A stretch of DNA of 45,635 bases from Bordetella parapertussis (lineage in GTDB: Bacteria > Pseudomonadota > Gammaproteobacteria > Burkholderiales > Burkholderiaceae_C). Position 1 is the first letter of the stretch. Each line of letters opens with the position of its first letter. Shown one piece after another: positions 33,452 to 42,194 of the stretch. Location of the stretch: positions 1 to 45,635 of the forward strand of contig CAMDKD010000022.1 of NCBI GenBank assembly GCA_945901125.1. Reading direction: 5' to 3'. The translations under genes were made by a program, and so were the position numbers. Below the pieces are notes generated by a model. It saw only the letters and a program-made list of their open reading frames with translations, had not been told where the DNA came from and searched no databases.

Positions 33452-33679
33452 TTATTTCGCAACCACCAGATTGACCACAACAATCAATCCGATCACAAAC
33501 AATAAACCTCCCACAAAACCTACACCCAGAATATGCAAGGGAGTGATTTGCGACAAATCTTCTTGAAACTCACTGTTCTTTCGTATGCCTATGAATGACC
33601 ATGACACGGCAACGATGGCGCGCCATAAAGGCTTCTTTACCTGTAAAGGCTTATCCATCACAACCGGTTCGCTGCTCAT
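33452..33679 (-). CDS. DUF2970 family small membrane protein
   Basis: 75 residues: a soluble start, WRAIVAVSWSFIGIRKNSEFQED in two parts, then one C-terminal membrane helix (LLFVIGLIVVVNLVV). The family is found in oxidase clusters and is of unknown function. Its ATG overlaps the cox11 stop (ATGA), and it lies 11 bp before ctaE. Confidence 0.88.
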   Translation of the reverse strand: MSSEPVVMDKPLQVKKPLWRAIVAVSWSFIGIRKNSEFQEDLSQITPLHILGVGFVGGLLFVIGLIVVVNLVVAK

Positions 33680-34290
33680 ACACCGGCTTTCTGTCCACCG
33701 ACTAAGGAAACAGTACCAGAAGGTGCAGGCGGTGTTTTGCTGCCCACCTCAAAAAAGGTATAGGACAAAGTAATGGTGGTCACGTTTTTAGCCAATTTCG
33801 AGTCAACCACAAACACCACTGGCCACTGTTTTTTCTCGCCTGGTGCCAGCGTGTACTGGTTAAAGCAAAAACATTCGACCTTGTTGAAATACGCGGCAGC
33901 TTCTTGCGGCGCATAACTGGGAATGGCTTGAGCAGACATGATTCGATCTTGCACATTTTGAAACTCGTACATCACGGTGTTCAATTCACCTGGGTGTACT
34001 TGCATAGAGCTTTGCATCGGTTTGAAATGCCATGGGCCGCGCGCATTGGCATCAAACTCAACCGTGATTGTGCGACTGGTATCAACCTGAGTATTCTTAA
34101 CATTCTCAAGCCTGGCATTGCCTGAACCGGGCAATTCCTTCTCACTCAATGCCAATATGTTGATGCCGGTGATTTCGCAAATTGCCTTGTAAAGAGGGAT
34201 CAATGCATAACCAAAACCGAACATACAAATAGCTACCACCACAAGCTTTCGCAGCATGCGCAGGTTATCAATACGAAGACCGAAGGACAT
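33676..34290 (-). CDS. ctaG: Cytochrome c oxidase copper-assembly protein Cox11/CtaG
   Basis: 204 residues. One N-terminal membrane helix (about 15-34), then a periplasmic immunoglobulin-like domain. The copper-binding motif is KVECFCFNQ. Delivers copper to the CuB site of subunit I. The small assembly protein gene ends two bp upstream; the stop overlaps the DUF2970 start. Confidence 0.94.
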   Translation of the reverse strand: MSFGLRIDNLRMLRKLVVVAICMFGFGYALIPLYKAICEITGINILALSEKELPGSGNARLENVKNTQVDTSRTITVEFDANARGPWHFKPMQSSMQVHPGELNTVMYEFQNVQDRIMSAQAIPSYAPQEAAAYFNKVECFCFNQYTLAPGEKKQWPVVFVVDSKLAKNVTTITLSYTFFEVGSKTPPAPSGTVSLVGGQKAGV

Positions 34291-34292
34291 TT

Positions 34293-34406
34293 TCAGCTTT
34301 GTGTGAGAAAAATGATCTTGACAAGAAAGCCTAGAAAAAACAGCAGTGCGATTGAAGCAAGTATCAGCCCCAGTTTCAGGTTATTTTTATTCTGTTCGGG
34401 TGTCAT
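34293..34406 (-). CDS. Cytochrome oxidase small assembly protein (37 aa)
   Basis: Found by reading the gap between subunit I and cox11: 37 codons and a TGA. A polar start (MTPEQNKNNLKLG) is followed by one membrane helix (LILASIALLFFLGFLVKII). Such a short single-helix protein is regularly annotated in this position in Burkholderiales cox operons. SD is weak (CGGCCCC). The gap to coxA is 24 bp and to cox11 two bp, consistent with coupling. Confidence 0.8.
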   Translation of the reverse strand: MTPEQNKNNLKLGLILASIALLFFLGFLVKIIFLTQS

Positions 34407-34430
34407 GGGGCCGTGCTTGCGTCAATAGTC

Positions 34431-36062
34431 TCAGGCAACGATGCGAGTTGCGTCTTTGTTGAGCTTGGGTGGAGTTTCAAAAGTGTGGAAAGGTGCGGGT
34501 GAAGGCACTTCCCATTCAAGGCCTTCGGCTCCTTCCCAGGGGCGCTGGGGAGCTGGTTCACCTTTACCACGCATGGCAGGCAGGACAATGAAAAGGAAGA
34601 AGAACACCTGGGCAAAACCAAATGTGAAGGCACCAACAGATGCTAACGCGTTGAAATCAGCGAACTGCATGGGATAGTCAGCGTAACGACGCGGCATACC
34701 GGCCAATCCCAGGAAATGCATAGGGAAGAAGGTCACGTTGAATGAAATCAGCGTCCACCAGAAATGGATTTTGCCGCGTGTTTCGTTGTACATCACGCCA
34801 GTCCACTTGGGGGCCCAATAGTAGTAACCGGCGAACATGGCGAACAGCGAACCGGCGACCAGCACATAGTGGAAATGAGCCACCACGTAATAACCGTCCT
34901 GCAATTGCAAATCGATGGGGGCCATAGACAAAATAAGTCCAGTGAAACCACCCATAGTGAACACAAAGATGAAACCGACTGCAAAAAGCATAGGGGTTTC
35001 AAAAGACATGGAACCGCGCCACATGGTGGCAATCCAGTTAAAGACCTTGACACCGGTAGGTATCGAAATCAGCATGGTTGCGTACATGAAAAACAACTGT
35101 CCGGTCACCGGCATGCCGGTGGTGTACATGTGGTGCGCCCATACGATGAAAGACAAAATGGCAATCGATGAGGTGGCATAAACCATGGAGGCATAACCAA
35201 ACAATTTCTTGCGCGAGAACGCAGGCACGATCTGGCTGACGATGCCGAAGGCCGGCAAAATCATGATGTAGACCTCAGGGTGTCCGAAGAACCAGAAAAT
35301 ATGCTGGTACATCACAGGATCACCGCCGGCAGCGGGGTTAAAGAACGTAGTGCCGAAATGCCGATCGGTCAAGGTCATGGTGATGGCACCGGCCAGCACA
35401 GGCATGACAGCAATCAACAAATAAGCAGTAATCAGCCAGGTCCAGACAAACAGCGGCATCTTCATCAGCGTCATGCCGGGAGCGCGCATGTTCAAGATGG
35501 TGACGATGATGTTGATCGAGCCCATGATGGAACTCGCACCCAGAATATGCAGCGCGAAAATGGCAGCGTCCATGGAGGGCCCCATTTGCAGAGTCAAGGG
35601 TGCATAGAGAGTCCAACCAGCTGCCGGTGCACCGCCAGCCATAAAGAATGAGCCAGACAACATGAGTGCAGCAGGAATCATCAGCCAGAAGCTGAAGTTG
35701 TTCATGCGGGCAAACGCCATGTCAGCTGCGCCGATTTGCAATGGAATCATCCAGTTAGCAAACCCGACAAAGGCCGGCATGATGGCACCGAACACCATGA
35801 TCAGACCGTGCATGGTGGTGAATTGGTTAAACAACTCGGGATTGACCAACTGCAAGCCGGGTTGGAACAACTCGGCACGGATCAACAAGGCCAATATGCC
35901 GCCGATGATGAACATGGTGAAAGCAAACAGCAAATACAGCGTGCCGATGTCTTTGTGGTTGGTGGCATACACCCAGCGTTTCCAGCCGTGTGGGGCTCCG
36001 TGGTGGTCATCATGTCCGTGGCCAGCTGCACCGTGGCCGTGGGGATCAAGAACTGCGCTCAT
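34431..36062 (-). CDS. ctaD: Cytochrome c oxidase subunit I
   Basis: 543 residues, twelve membrane helices. His-rich start (GHGHDDHHG). HPEVYIMILPAFG contains the CuB-ligand and cross-linked His-Tyr; HHMYTTGMP and HFHYVLVAG carry CuB and haem ligands. This is aa3-type. Binuclear-centre subunit that reduces O2 and pumps protons. The ATG at 36062 is 25 bp after coxB. Confidence 0.97.
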   Translation of the reverse strand: MSAVLDPHGHGAAGHGHDDHHGAPHGWKRWVYATNHKDIGTLYLLFAFTMFIIGGILALLIRAELFQPGLQLVNPELFNQFTTMHGLIMVFGAIMPAFVGFANWMIPLQIGAADMAFARMNNFSFWLMIPAALMLSGSFFMAGGAPAAGWTLYAPLTLQMGPSMDAAIFALHILGASSIMGSINIIVTILNMRAPGMTLMKMPLFVWTWLITAYLLIAVMPVLAGAITMTLTDRHFGTTFFNPAAGGDPVMYQHIFWFFGHPEVYIMILPAFGIVSQIVPAFSRKKLFGYASMVYATSSIAILSFIVWAHHMYTTGMPVTGQLFFMYATMLISIPTGVKVFNWIATMWRGSMSFETPMLFAVGFIFVFTMGGFTGLILSMAPIDLQLQDGYYVVAHFHYVLVAGSLFAMFAGYYYWAPKWTGVMYNETRGKIHFWWTLISFNVTFFPMHFLGLAGMPRRYADYPMQFADFNALASVGAFTFGFAQVFFFLFIVLPAMRGKGEPAPQRPWEGAEGLEWEVPSPAPFHTFETPPKLNKDATRIVA

Positions 36063-36087
36063 ATGGGTTCCTTAGAAATCGGGGGAT

Positions 36088-37251
36088 TTATTGACGGGCT
36101 GCGTGCACATCGGCAGGCTGAACCATCTGACCGGTTTTGTTCGACCAGTTGTTTTTAGTGAAACTGATCACAGCAGCGATTTCAGAATCGCTGAGTTGTT
36201 TCCAGGCAGGCATGGCGTTATTTTGACCATTGAGCAAAACCTTGATTTGTTTAGTGATATCGGTATCAAGCACCACGGCAGCACCATCCAGAGCCTTGAT
36301 AGGGCCAGCGGCCTTGCCGCTGGCCTGGTGACAAACCTGGCAATTGGCGGCGTAAATCTTTTCGCCTTTTTGGGTCAACTCAGCCAGTGTCCATACCTTG
36401 GTCGGGTCGTCTTGTTTGGCTGCCAGTTTTTTATTTTCAACGGCGACCCAGGCGGTGTATTCCTCGGCGGTCACAACCTTCACATGAATTGGCATATAAG
36501 CGTGTTCTTTGCCACACAACTCCTGGCACTGGCCATGGAAATCACCGGTTTTCTCTGCACGGAACCAAGTGTCACGCACAAACCCGGGAATCGCATCCTG
36601 CTTGATACCAAAGGAATTCACAGCAAACGAATGGATCACGTCGTTAGAAGTGGTGATGATGCGGATTTTTTTACCGACCGGCACCACCAACGGATTGTCC
36701 ACTTTCAACAGATAGTCGTCAGTGGGTTCGGGCTTGCCCGAGTTAGACATTTCGCGTTGCGCGTTGTCCAGAGTAGAAACAAAACCGATGCCTTCTCCCT
36801 CACCCTTGATGTAGTCATATCCCCATTTCCACTGATAACCGGTGGCTTTGATGGTGAGATCTGCATTAGAAGTGTCCTTGCTGGCAACCACGGCCTTGGT
36901 GGCAGGCAGAGCCATCAGAATCACGATCACGAATGGAATAACTGTCCAGGCGATTTCGACCTTGACTGATTCGTGGAAGTTGGCGGCCTTGTGGCCCACC
37001 GATTTGCGGTGTTTCCAGATGGAATAGAACATGACACCGAACACCGCCACAAAAATGACCGTGCAAATGATCATCATGAACCAGTGCAACCAGACCTGCT
37101 CCTCAGCGATTTTGGTGACAGGAGGGTGCAAATTGAGTTGTCTGACAGCAGGGCCGCCCGGCAAATCGTTGACGGCCCATGCGGCAGTTGCGCCATAGGC
37201 TGCTATAGCCAAGAGGGCTGTTTCCAGTTTTTTGAGAAGGTGGTTCATCAT
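36088..37251 (-). CDS. ctaC: Cytochrome c oxidase subunit II fused to cytochrome c (caa3 type)
   Basis: 387 residues. Signal peptide, two membrane helices, cupredoxin domain with CuA ligands (CQELCGKEHAYM, and the upstream DVIHSF His), then a C-terminal haem c domain with CQVCH and a likely axial Met in NAMPAW. Accepts electrons from soluble cytochrome c. ATG 37251 or 37248 (MMNHLL) are equally possible; SD is weak. A frame extension upstream adds a non-signal-like lead and is rejected. First gene of the operon. Confidence 0.94.
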   Translation of the reverse strand: MMNHLLKKLETALLAIAAYGATAAWAVNDLPGGPAVRQLNLHPPVTKIAEEQVWLHWFMMIICTVIFVAVFGVMFYSIWKHRKSVGHKAANFHESVKVEIAWTVIPFVIVILMALPATKAVVASKDTSNADLTIKATGYQWKWGYDYIKGEGEGIGFVSTLDNAQREMSNSGKPEPTDDYLLKVDNPLVVPVGKKIRIITTSNDVIHSFAVNSFGIKQDAIPGFVRDTWFRAEKTGDFHGQCQELCGKEHAYMPIHVKVVTAEEYTAWVAVENKKLAAKQDDPTKVWTLAELTQKGEKIYAANCQVCHQASGKAAGPIKALDGAAVVLDTDITKQIKVLLNGQNNAMPAWKQLSDSEIAAVISFTKNNWSNKTGQMVQPADVHAARQ

Positions 37252-37353
37252 GTTTGTAAAAATTCGACAGGAAAATTCATGCACTAAACCATGAGATTGT
37301 AGCAACGGACAAGCAGCTAGAGCCTGACGCGAAGCTTGCTGCTCAACTAAGAA

Positions 37354-37371
37354 AGTATTTGTGCAAATACT
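37354..37371. promoter_or_regulatory. 18-bp palindrome between the BioC-like gene and the cox operon
   Basis: AGTATTTG-TG-CAAATACT, perfect eight-base arms. It touches the stop codon of the BioC-like gene and lies about 100 bp before the coxB ATG. On the - strand it is followed by TTTCTT, a poor T-run. It may be a weak terminator for the methyltransferase gene or an operator for the oxidase operon. Confidence 0.4.
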
Positions 37372-38312
37372 CAGGTGCCCGATTCATCAACTCGGGGCCC
37401 TGCTTTGTCTGCCGAGATCATGTTTTTCATGTCTTGCAGGCTGACAACGGTCACATCCTGTACTCGTGCAACCGGCGCTGCCTTGAAAGCGTGGCCGTAA
37501 ATAATTTCAAGAGTCAGCGTCAAAAGCCCCTCGTGCTTGGGGGAAATCAGTTGAGCCTCCATTGCTTTGCGGAGTTGCTCAAGCCATGTACGTCCTCGAA
37601 GTGCGGCAAATCGCCCGGGATCTAAATTTCGCCCCCAGGCCCGCAAGTCTTTCAAAACCTCATCAGGTGATGCATAGGTCAGCGTGATCCGCTCCATGTC
37701 CATCACAGGCTGACCAAAGCCTGCTTGCAACAACATATCTCCCCAGTCGTGCATATCGGTAAATGCGTGGTGCGGCGCCGGCCACTGCCGGCCCCGGTAA
37801 AGGCCGCGCAACTCCAGCAAGCTGTCCGGCCCAAGGCAGGAAAACATCACAAAACCATGCGGATTCAATGCCTGACACCAGTCTTTCATCAATGCTTCAG
37901 GTTGTGCGTTTTGATGCAGCAGCATATTGCTCCAGACCATGTCAGCCTTGCCATCGGGCTCTGTCGCATAAGACACTTTGGGTCTGTTCCAGATCCGCCA
38001 CCACGGTGTTTTTTGTGCTTGCGCGACCCATTGCAGATCTGCCGGATGCGGCTCCAACACAGTAGCCGAAGCCTCGGGGTAGAACGACTGCACCAGTGCC
38101 AATGAGGCCAGCCCGCCGGTTCTGGGTTGCCAATCAATCCAGGTGGCAGGCGCTTTGCGTATCAATGGCAAACGCTGAGCCATGCGAGCCGCCACTTCAT
38201 CCTGCAACCAGGCCGGGCCTGCAAGACTGGTTTTGCGGGCGGCAAGTTCGGCAGCACGCGCATCCAGCGGCGGCAATGCATCACTGCTATCAGGTGAGGC
38301 GCTCACAGACAT
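37371..38312 (-). CDS. BioC-like SAM-dependent methyltransferase
   Basis: 313 residues. The middle resembles BioC, the malonyl-ACP methyltransferase of biotin synthesis: MVWSNMLLHQNAQPEALMKDW, then FVMFSCLGPDSLLELRGLY. The SAM loop, normally a D/E-x-G-x-G-x-G, reads IDWQPRTGGLASL and is degenerate. So either a diverged enzyme or a BioC relative with another role. No other biotin gene is in view. Divergent from the comF-like gene, 28 bp apart, and upstream of the cox operon in the same direction. Confidence 0.75.
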   Translation of the reverse strand: MSVSASPDSSDALPPLDARAAELAARKTSLAGPAWLQDEVAARMAQRLPLIRKAPATWIDWQPRTGGLASLALVQSFYPEASATVLEPHPADLQWVAQAQKTPWWRIWNRPKVSYATEPDGKADMVWSNMLLHQNAQPEALMKDWCQALNPHGFVMFSCLGPDSLLELRGLYRGRQWPAPHHAFTDMHDWGDMLLQAGFGQPVMDMERITLTYASPDEVLKDLRAWGRNLDPGRFAALRGRTWLEQLRKAMEAQLISPKHEGLLTLTLEIIYGHAFKAAPVARVQDVTVVSLQDMKNMISADKAGPRVDESGT

Positions 38313-38340
38313 TTGTTTGATTGATTCCTACATTGATGGC

Positions 38341-39081
38341 ATGTCCACCGTTCACAGAGCATACCGAAGTTGGCCGGCTTTCAAGGCTATTGAGCGCGGT
38401 TTTCGCACACTTGCGCGTTCCGGGATGTGCAGGACCTGCAACTGCTGGTGTGAAGACGTGCTGTGCAGCCCGTGCATGCAAAGGTATGTGAACCGTCAAA
38501 CGCGTTGCCGCCGCTGCGCATTGCCATGCGCGATTGATATCTGTGACCTATGCCGAACCGCGCCGCCGCCGTGGACACAGGCTGCAGCAGCTGTCAGTTA
38601 CGCCCCGCCCTGGCGCGACATGATCATCGACTTCAAGTTCCGCGAGTACCCTGGCTTGCATCGCTTTTTCGCGAAGTTACTGATGGCAGATCCTGCCGCG
38701 CAGGCCTTGATTGCGAATGCAGCTTTTGTGCTGCCCGTGCCTTTGGCCGCGGAGCGTTTGCGCGAGCGAGGCTTTAACCAGTCCGCCTTGCTCGCCGGGT
38801 ATTTGGCACCCGGGCGTATGAGCCATCAGACCTTGTGGCGGCTGCGCCATACCGCACCCCAGGCGGGGCTGGACCGCACACTGCGCCAGCTCAATCTGCG
38901 TCATTCAATGGCAGTCAATCCGTCCATGTCGCAGGCCATTCGGGGCAGCCGCGTGTTGCTGGTCGATGATGTCATGACCACTGGCAGTACCTTGAAGGCA
39001 TGCACCGAAGCATTGCTTGAAGCCGGTGCCAAAGAAGTCAATTGCCTGGTGTTTGCCCGGGCCGATGCTGATTCAAGGTAA
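38341..39081 (+). CDS. ComF family phosphoribosyltransferase-like protein
   Basis: 246 residues. Four CxxC-type zinc pairs near the N-terminus (CRTCNCWC, CSPC, CRRC, CDLC), ERGFNQSALLA, and a C-terminal PRPP loop VLLVDDVMTTGSTL. ComF relatives take part in DNA uptake in competent bacteria; whether this one does is unknown. I start at ATG 38341 (MSTVHRAYRSW): the upstream frame extension runs antisense to the methyltransferase gene. Confidence 0.88.
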   Translation: MSTVHRAYRSWPAFKAIERGFRTLARSGMCRTCNCWCEDVLCSPCMQRYVNRQTRCRRCALPCAIDICDLCRTAPPPWTQAAAAVSYAPPWRDMIIDFKFREYPGLHRFFAKLLMADPAAQALIANAAFVLPVPLAAERLRERGFNQSALLAGYLAPGRMSHQTLWRLRHTAPQAGLDRTLRQLNLRHSMAVNPSMSQAIRGSRVLLVDDVMTTGSTLKACTEALLEAGAKEVNCLVFARADADSR

Positions 39082-39108
39082 CAATGATGTTTTAAATTCG
39101 CCTGAAAT

Positions 39109-39597
39109 ATGTTCAATATCGTACTGGTCCAACCCGAGATACCGCCTAACACCGGCAACATCATTCGCCTGGCTGCAAATACCGGCTGTGCATTGCATTT
39201 GATAGAGCCGCTGGGCTTTTCCATGGACGACAAAAGCATGCGCCGCGCAGGACTGGATTACCACGAATACGCCAGTGTCAAACGCCACCAAAGCTGGGCG
39301 CATTTCCTGCAAAGCGAACAACCCGACAGCTTGCGCAGCTTCGGTCTCAGCACCCACGCCAGCATGAGCCTGCACGAGGCTCGTTTTTCGAGTGGCGATT
39401 GGCTGGTCTTCGGCTCAGAAACACGCGGCTTGGATGCAGAACTCAGAGAAAGTTTTAAGCCGCAGCGCTTGCTGCGCCTACCCATGCTGCCAGGTCAGCG
39501 CAGCCTGAATTTATCCAATGCCGTGGCCGTGGTGGTGTACGAGGCTTGGCGTCAACAAGGCTTTGCCATGCCCGCAGGAGTTGGCGATCAGGCGTAG
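39109..39597 (+). CDS. trmL: tRNA (cytidine(34)-2'-O)-methyltransferase
   Basis: 162 residues. SPOUT-fold enzyme that methylates the wobble ribose of tRNA-Leu. Motifs: VQPEIPPNTGNIIRLAANTG, LVFGSETRGL and the knot LRLPMLPGQRSLNLSNAVAV (in order). Start at ATG 39109 (MFNIVLVQPEIP), the standard family start. The 3' end overlaps the convergent MaoC gene by 10 bp. Confidence 0.94.
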   Translation: MFNIVLVQPEIPPNTGNIIRLAANTGCALHLIEPLGFSMDDKSMRRAGLDYHEYASVKRHQSWAHFLQSEQPDSLRSFGLSTHASMSLHEARFSSGDWLVFGSETRGLDAELRESFKPQRLLRLPMLPGQRSLNLSNAVAVVVYEAWRQQGFAMPAGVGDQA

Positions 39598-40046
39598 TGG
39601 CGCACCACCGATTCGGCCACGCACACCGGCTTGTCGCTGCCCTCTCGCTCTACCGTGACTTTCCAAGTCATTTGTATGCCTTTGGGCTCTATGTCTTCGC
39701 AGGCCAGCAAATGCAAATGCCCGCGCAAACGGCTGTCTACCGGCACGGGTGAGGTAAAACGAACCTTATTCAAACCGTAGTTGATGCCCATGCGGGTCTG
39801 GTCGTTGGCATAGGCTGATTCGAAAAAATTCGGCAGCAAAGACAGCGTCAAAAATCCATGGGCAATGGTGGTTCCGAAGGGACCGGCCGCCGCCTTTTCC
39901 TTGTCGATGTGTATCCATTGGTGATCGTTGGTGGCGTCGGCAAACAGATTGATCTGGCCTTGGGTCACGGTTGTCCAGTCGCTGATCGCCACATCCTGAC
40001 CGACACAGGCTTTCACCTCTTCAAACGTCTTGAATTGTTTTTTCAT
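39588..40046 (-). CDS. MaoC family dehydratase ((R)-enoyl-CoA hydratase-like)
   Basis: 152 residues, single hot-dog domain. Catalytic Asp41 and His46 in TNDHQWIHID, followed by FGTTIAHGFLTLSL. Hydrates or dehydrates enoyl-CoA; close relatives include proteins linking beta-oxidation to polyhydroxyalkanoate synthesis, but the substrate is not visible from sequence. Convergent with trmL, divergent from the ferredoxin reductase. Confidence 0.9.
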   Translation of the reverse strand: MKKQFKTFEEVKACVGQDVAISDWTTVTQGQINLFADATNDHQWIHIDKEKAAAGPFGTTIAHGFLTLSLLPNFFESAYANDQTRMGINYGLNKVRFTSPVPVDSRLRGHLHLLACEDIEPKGIQMTWKVTVEREGSDKPVCVAESVVRHYA

Positions 40047-40090
40047 GTTGCTGGGTATCCTTGTATTTGCTTATGCGGTCTGGCCACGTC

Positions 40091-40118
40091 TTCACACCGC
40101 CCTGCCGTCAACTAAAAT
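40091..40118 (+). promoter_or_regulatory. Possible sigma-70 promoter of the ferredoxin-NADP reductase gene
   Basis: TTCACA (40091-40096) and TAAAAT (40113-40118) with 16 bp between, in the 102-bp divergent gap before the ATG at 40149. Placed by eye; not unique. Confidence 0.35.
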
Positions 40119-40148
40119 GATTGTTTTTACATTTCACCAGACCCGTCC

Positions 40149-40922
40149 ATGAGTGCATTCTTAGAAGAAACCGTCCTGACAGTTCACCATTGGACCGATC
40201 GCTTGTTCAGTTTTACCACCACCCGTGACATGGCATTGCGCTTTTCCAACGGCCATTTCACCATGATAGGCCTGAAAGTAGACGGCAAACCGCTGCTGCG
40301 CGCTTACAGCATCGTCAGCCCGAATTACGAAGAGCACCTGGAGTTTCTCAGCATCAAAGTGCAAGACGGCCCGCTGACCTCGCGCTTGCAGCATATTCAA
40401 GTGGGCGACAAAATCATTGTCGGACGCAAACCCACTGGCACCTTATTGATCGATTATTTGCTGCCCGGCAAAAACCTGTATTTGCTAGGCACCGGCACCG
40501 GCCTGGCGCCGTACCTGAGCATCGTGCGCGACCCGGACACTTATGAGCGCTTCGAGAAAGTCATCATCGTGCACGGCGTGCGTGAGGTGAAAGAACTGGC
40601 ATACCAAGACTACCTGACGCAAGAGCTGCCGCAGCACGAGTTGCTGGGTGAAATGGTGACTGAGCAAATGCTTTATTACCCCACCGTCACCCGCGAGCCC
40701 TTTAAAAACCAGGGCCGCATGACCGATTTGATTGCCTCAGGCAAATTGTTTGCAGACCTGGGCCTGCCCGCTTTCAACCCCAAAGACGACCGCGTCATGC
40801 TTTGCGGCAGCCCGCAAATGCTCAAAGAGTTGAAAACCATGCTGGAAGAACGCGGCTTTGCCGAAGGCAATACCAGCACGCCAGGGGATTTTGTGGTGGA
40901 ACGGGCTTTTGTTGAGCAATAA
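40149..40922 (+). CDS. fpr: Ferredoxin/flavodoxin-NADP reductase
   Basis: 257 residues. FAD motif RAYSIVS (51-57), NADP motif LGTGTGLAPYLS (from 113), CGSPQMLKEL, and C-terminal VVERAFVEQ characteristic of bacterial subclass I FNRs, where the end covers the flavin. Supplies reduced ferredoxin/flavodoxin, for example to Fe-S repair. A possible substrate in the window is the ferredoxin at 15470, though no link is shown. Stands alone. Confidence 0.94.
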   Translation: MSAFLEETVLTVHHWTDRLFSFTTTRDMALRFSNGHFTMIGLKVDGKPLLRAYSIVSPNYEEHLEFLSIKVQDGPLTSRLQHIQVGDKIIVGRKPTGTLLIDYLLPGKNLYLLGTGTGLAPYLSIVRDPDTYERFEKVIIVHGVREVKELAYQDYLTQELPQHELLGEMVTEQMLYYPTVTREPFKNQGRMTDLIASGKLFADLGLPAFNPKDDRVMLCGSPQMLKELKTMLEERGFAEGNTSTPGDFVVERAFVEQ

Positions 40923-40923
40923 G

Positions 40924-40945
40924 AAAGGCCGCATCAGCGGCCTTT
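40924..40945. terminator. Bidirectional terminator between fpr and the thiolase gene
   Basis: AAAGGCCGC / GCGGCCTTT around ATCA. Short T/A flanks on both sides fit the two convergent genes. Confidence 0.75.
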
Positions 40946-40964
40946 ATGTTTTCAACAGCGTGAC

Positions 40965-42167
40965 TTAAACACGCTCGATGATGACAGCAATGCCCTGCCC
41001 CACACCGATACACATGGTGCACAAGGCATAACGTCCACCCGTGCGGTGCAACTGGTTGGTGGCGGTGGTCACCAACCTCGCGCCGCTGGCACCCAGCGGA
41101 TGACCCAGGGCAATAGCGCCACCATTCGGGTTGACGCGCGGGTCGTCGTCTTGCAAACCCAGCATGCGCAACACGGCAATGCCTTGCGCGGCGAATGCTT
41201 CGTTCAATTCGATCACATCCATTTGCGCAAGCTTCAAGCCGGTCAGTGCAAGCACTTTTTCGGTCGCGGGAGCCGGGCCTATGCCCATGACGCGCGGTGC
41301 AACACCCACGGTTGCCATGCCGACCACGCGGGCGCGCGGCGTCAAGCCATGCAGTTTGGCGGTGGCTTCATCGGCCAGCAAAATCGCGCAAGCGCCGTCG
41401 TTCACGCCGCTGGCGTTGCCTGCGGTCACCGTGCCGTCAGGGCGCACCACGCCTTTGAGCAGCGCCAGTTTTTCCAGGCTGGTTTCGCGCGGGTGTTCGT
41501 CTTTGTCAACGATGATGGCCTCGCCTTTTTTCTGCGGAATCGTGACCGACGTGATTTCTTCGGCCAACGCGCCTGACTTCTGTGCCGCCACGGCTTTCAA
41601 CTGGCTGGCCAGCGCCATGCGGTCCTGGGCTTCGCGCTCGATCTTGTAATCGGTGGCCACGTTCTCTGCGGTCTCGGGCATGGCGTCCACGCCGTACATG
41701 GCTTTCATGATCGGATTGATAAAGCGCCAGCCAATGGTTGTGTCAAAAATTTGCGGGCTGCGGGCAAAAGCTGACTCGGCCTTGGGCATGACAAAAGGCG
41801 CGCGGCTCATGCTTTCCACCCCGCCTGCAATCATCAGTGTGGCCTCACCGGCGCGAATAGCACGCGCGGCTGTGCCCAAGGCGTCCATGCCCGAGCCGCA
41901 CAAGCGGTTGATGGTGGCTCCCGGAATCTGCTGCGGCAAGCCTGCCAGCAGACTGGCCATGTGCGCCACGTTGCGGTTGTCCTCACCGGCCTGGTTGACG
42001 CAGCCATACAGCACATCGGTCACAGCTTGCCAATCCACATTCGGGTTGCGCGCCATCAGCGCGCGCAAGGGAATGGCGGCCAGATCGTCTGCGCGCACGG
42101 AAGACAAAGCGCCGCCATAGCGACCGAAGGGCGTGCGGATGGCGTCACAAATAAAAGCTTGGTTCAT
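40965..42167 (-). CDS. Thiolase, 3-oxoadipyl-CoA thiolase type (PcaF/PaaJ-like)
   Basis: 400 residues. Catalytic Cys90 (NRLCGSGMDA), His356 (GHPLGASGARL) and Cys386 (CTMCIGVGQG). Length, GEDNRNVAHM, GWRFINPIMKAMYGVDAMPETA and the closing VGQGIAVIIERV are those of PcaF/PaaJ, which cleave 3-oxoadipyl-CoA in aromatic catabolism, more than of 393-residue acetoacetyl-CoA thiolases. No aromatic genes neighbour it, so the physiological substrate is open. Confidence 0.9.
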   Translation of the reverse strand: MNQAFICDAIRTPFGRYGGALSSVRADDLAAIPLRALMARNPNVDWQAVTDVLYGCVNQAGEDNRNVAHMASLLAGLPQQIPGATINRLCGSGMDALGTAARAIRAGEATLMIAGGVESMSRAPFVMPKAESAFARSPQIFDTTIGWRFINPIMKAMYGVDAMPETAENVATDYKIEREAQDRMALASQLKAVAAQKSGALAEEITSVTIPQKKGEAIIVDKDEHPRETSLEKLALLKGVVRPDGTVTAGNASGVNDGACAILLADEATAKLHGLTPRARVVGMATVGVAPRVMGIGPAPATEKVLALTGLKLAQMDVIELNEAFAAQGIAVLRMLGLQDDDPRVNPNGGAIALGHPLGASGARLVTTATNQLHRTGGRYALCTMCIGVGQGIAVIIERV

Positions 42168-42194
42168 GAAATTCTCTGGTTGACAATAGGCGGC

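Noticed and set aside
36091..36969. 292-codon plus-strand open frame opposite coxB
   Set aside because: Shadow of coxB, which is supported by CuA ligands and CxxCH.
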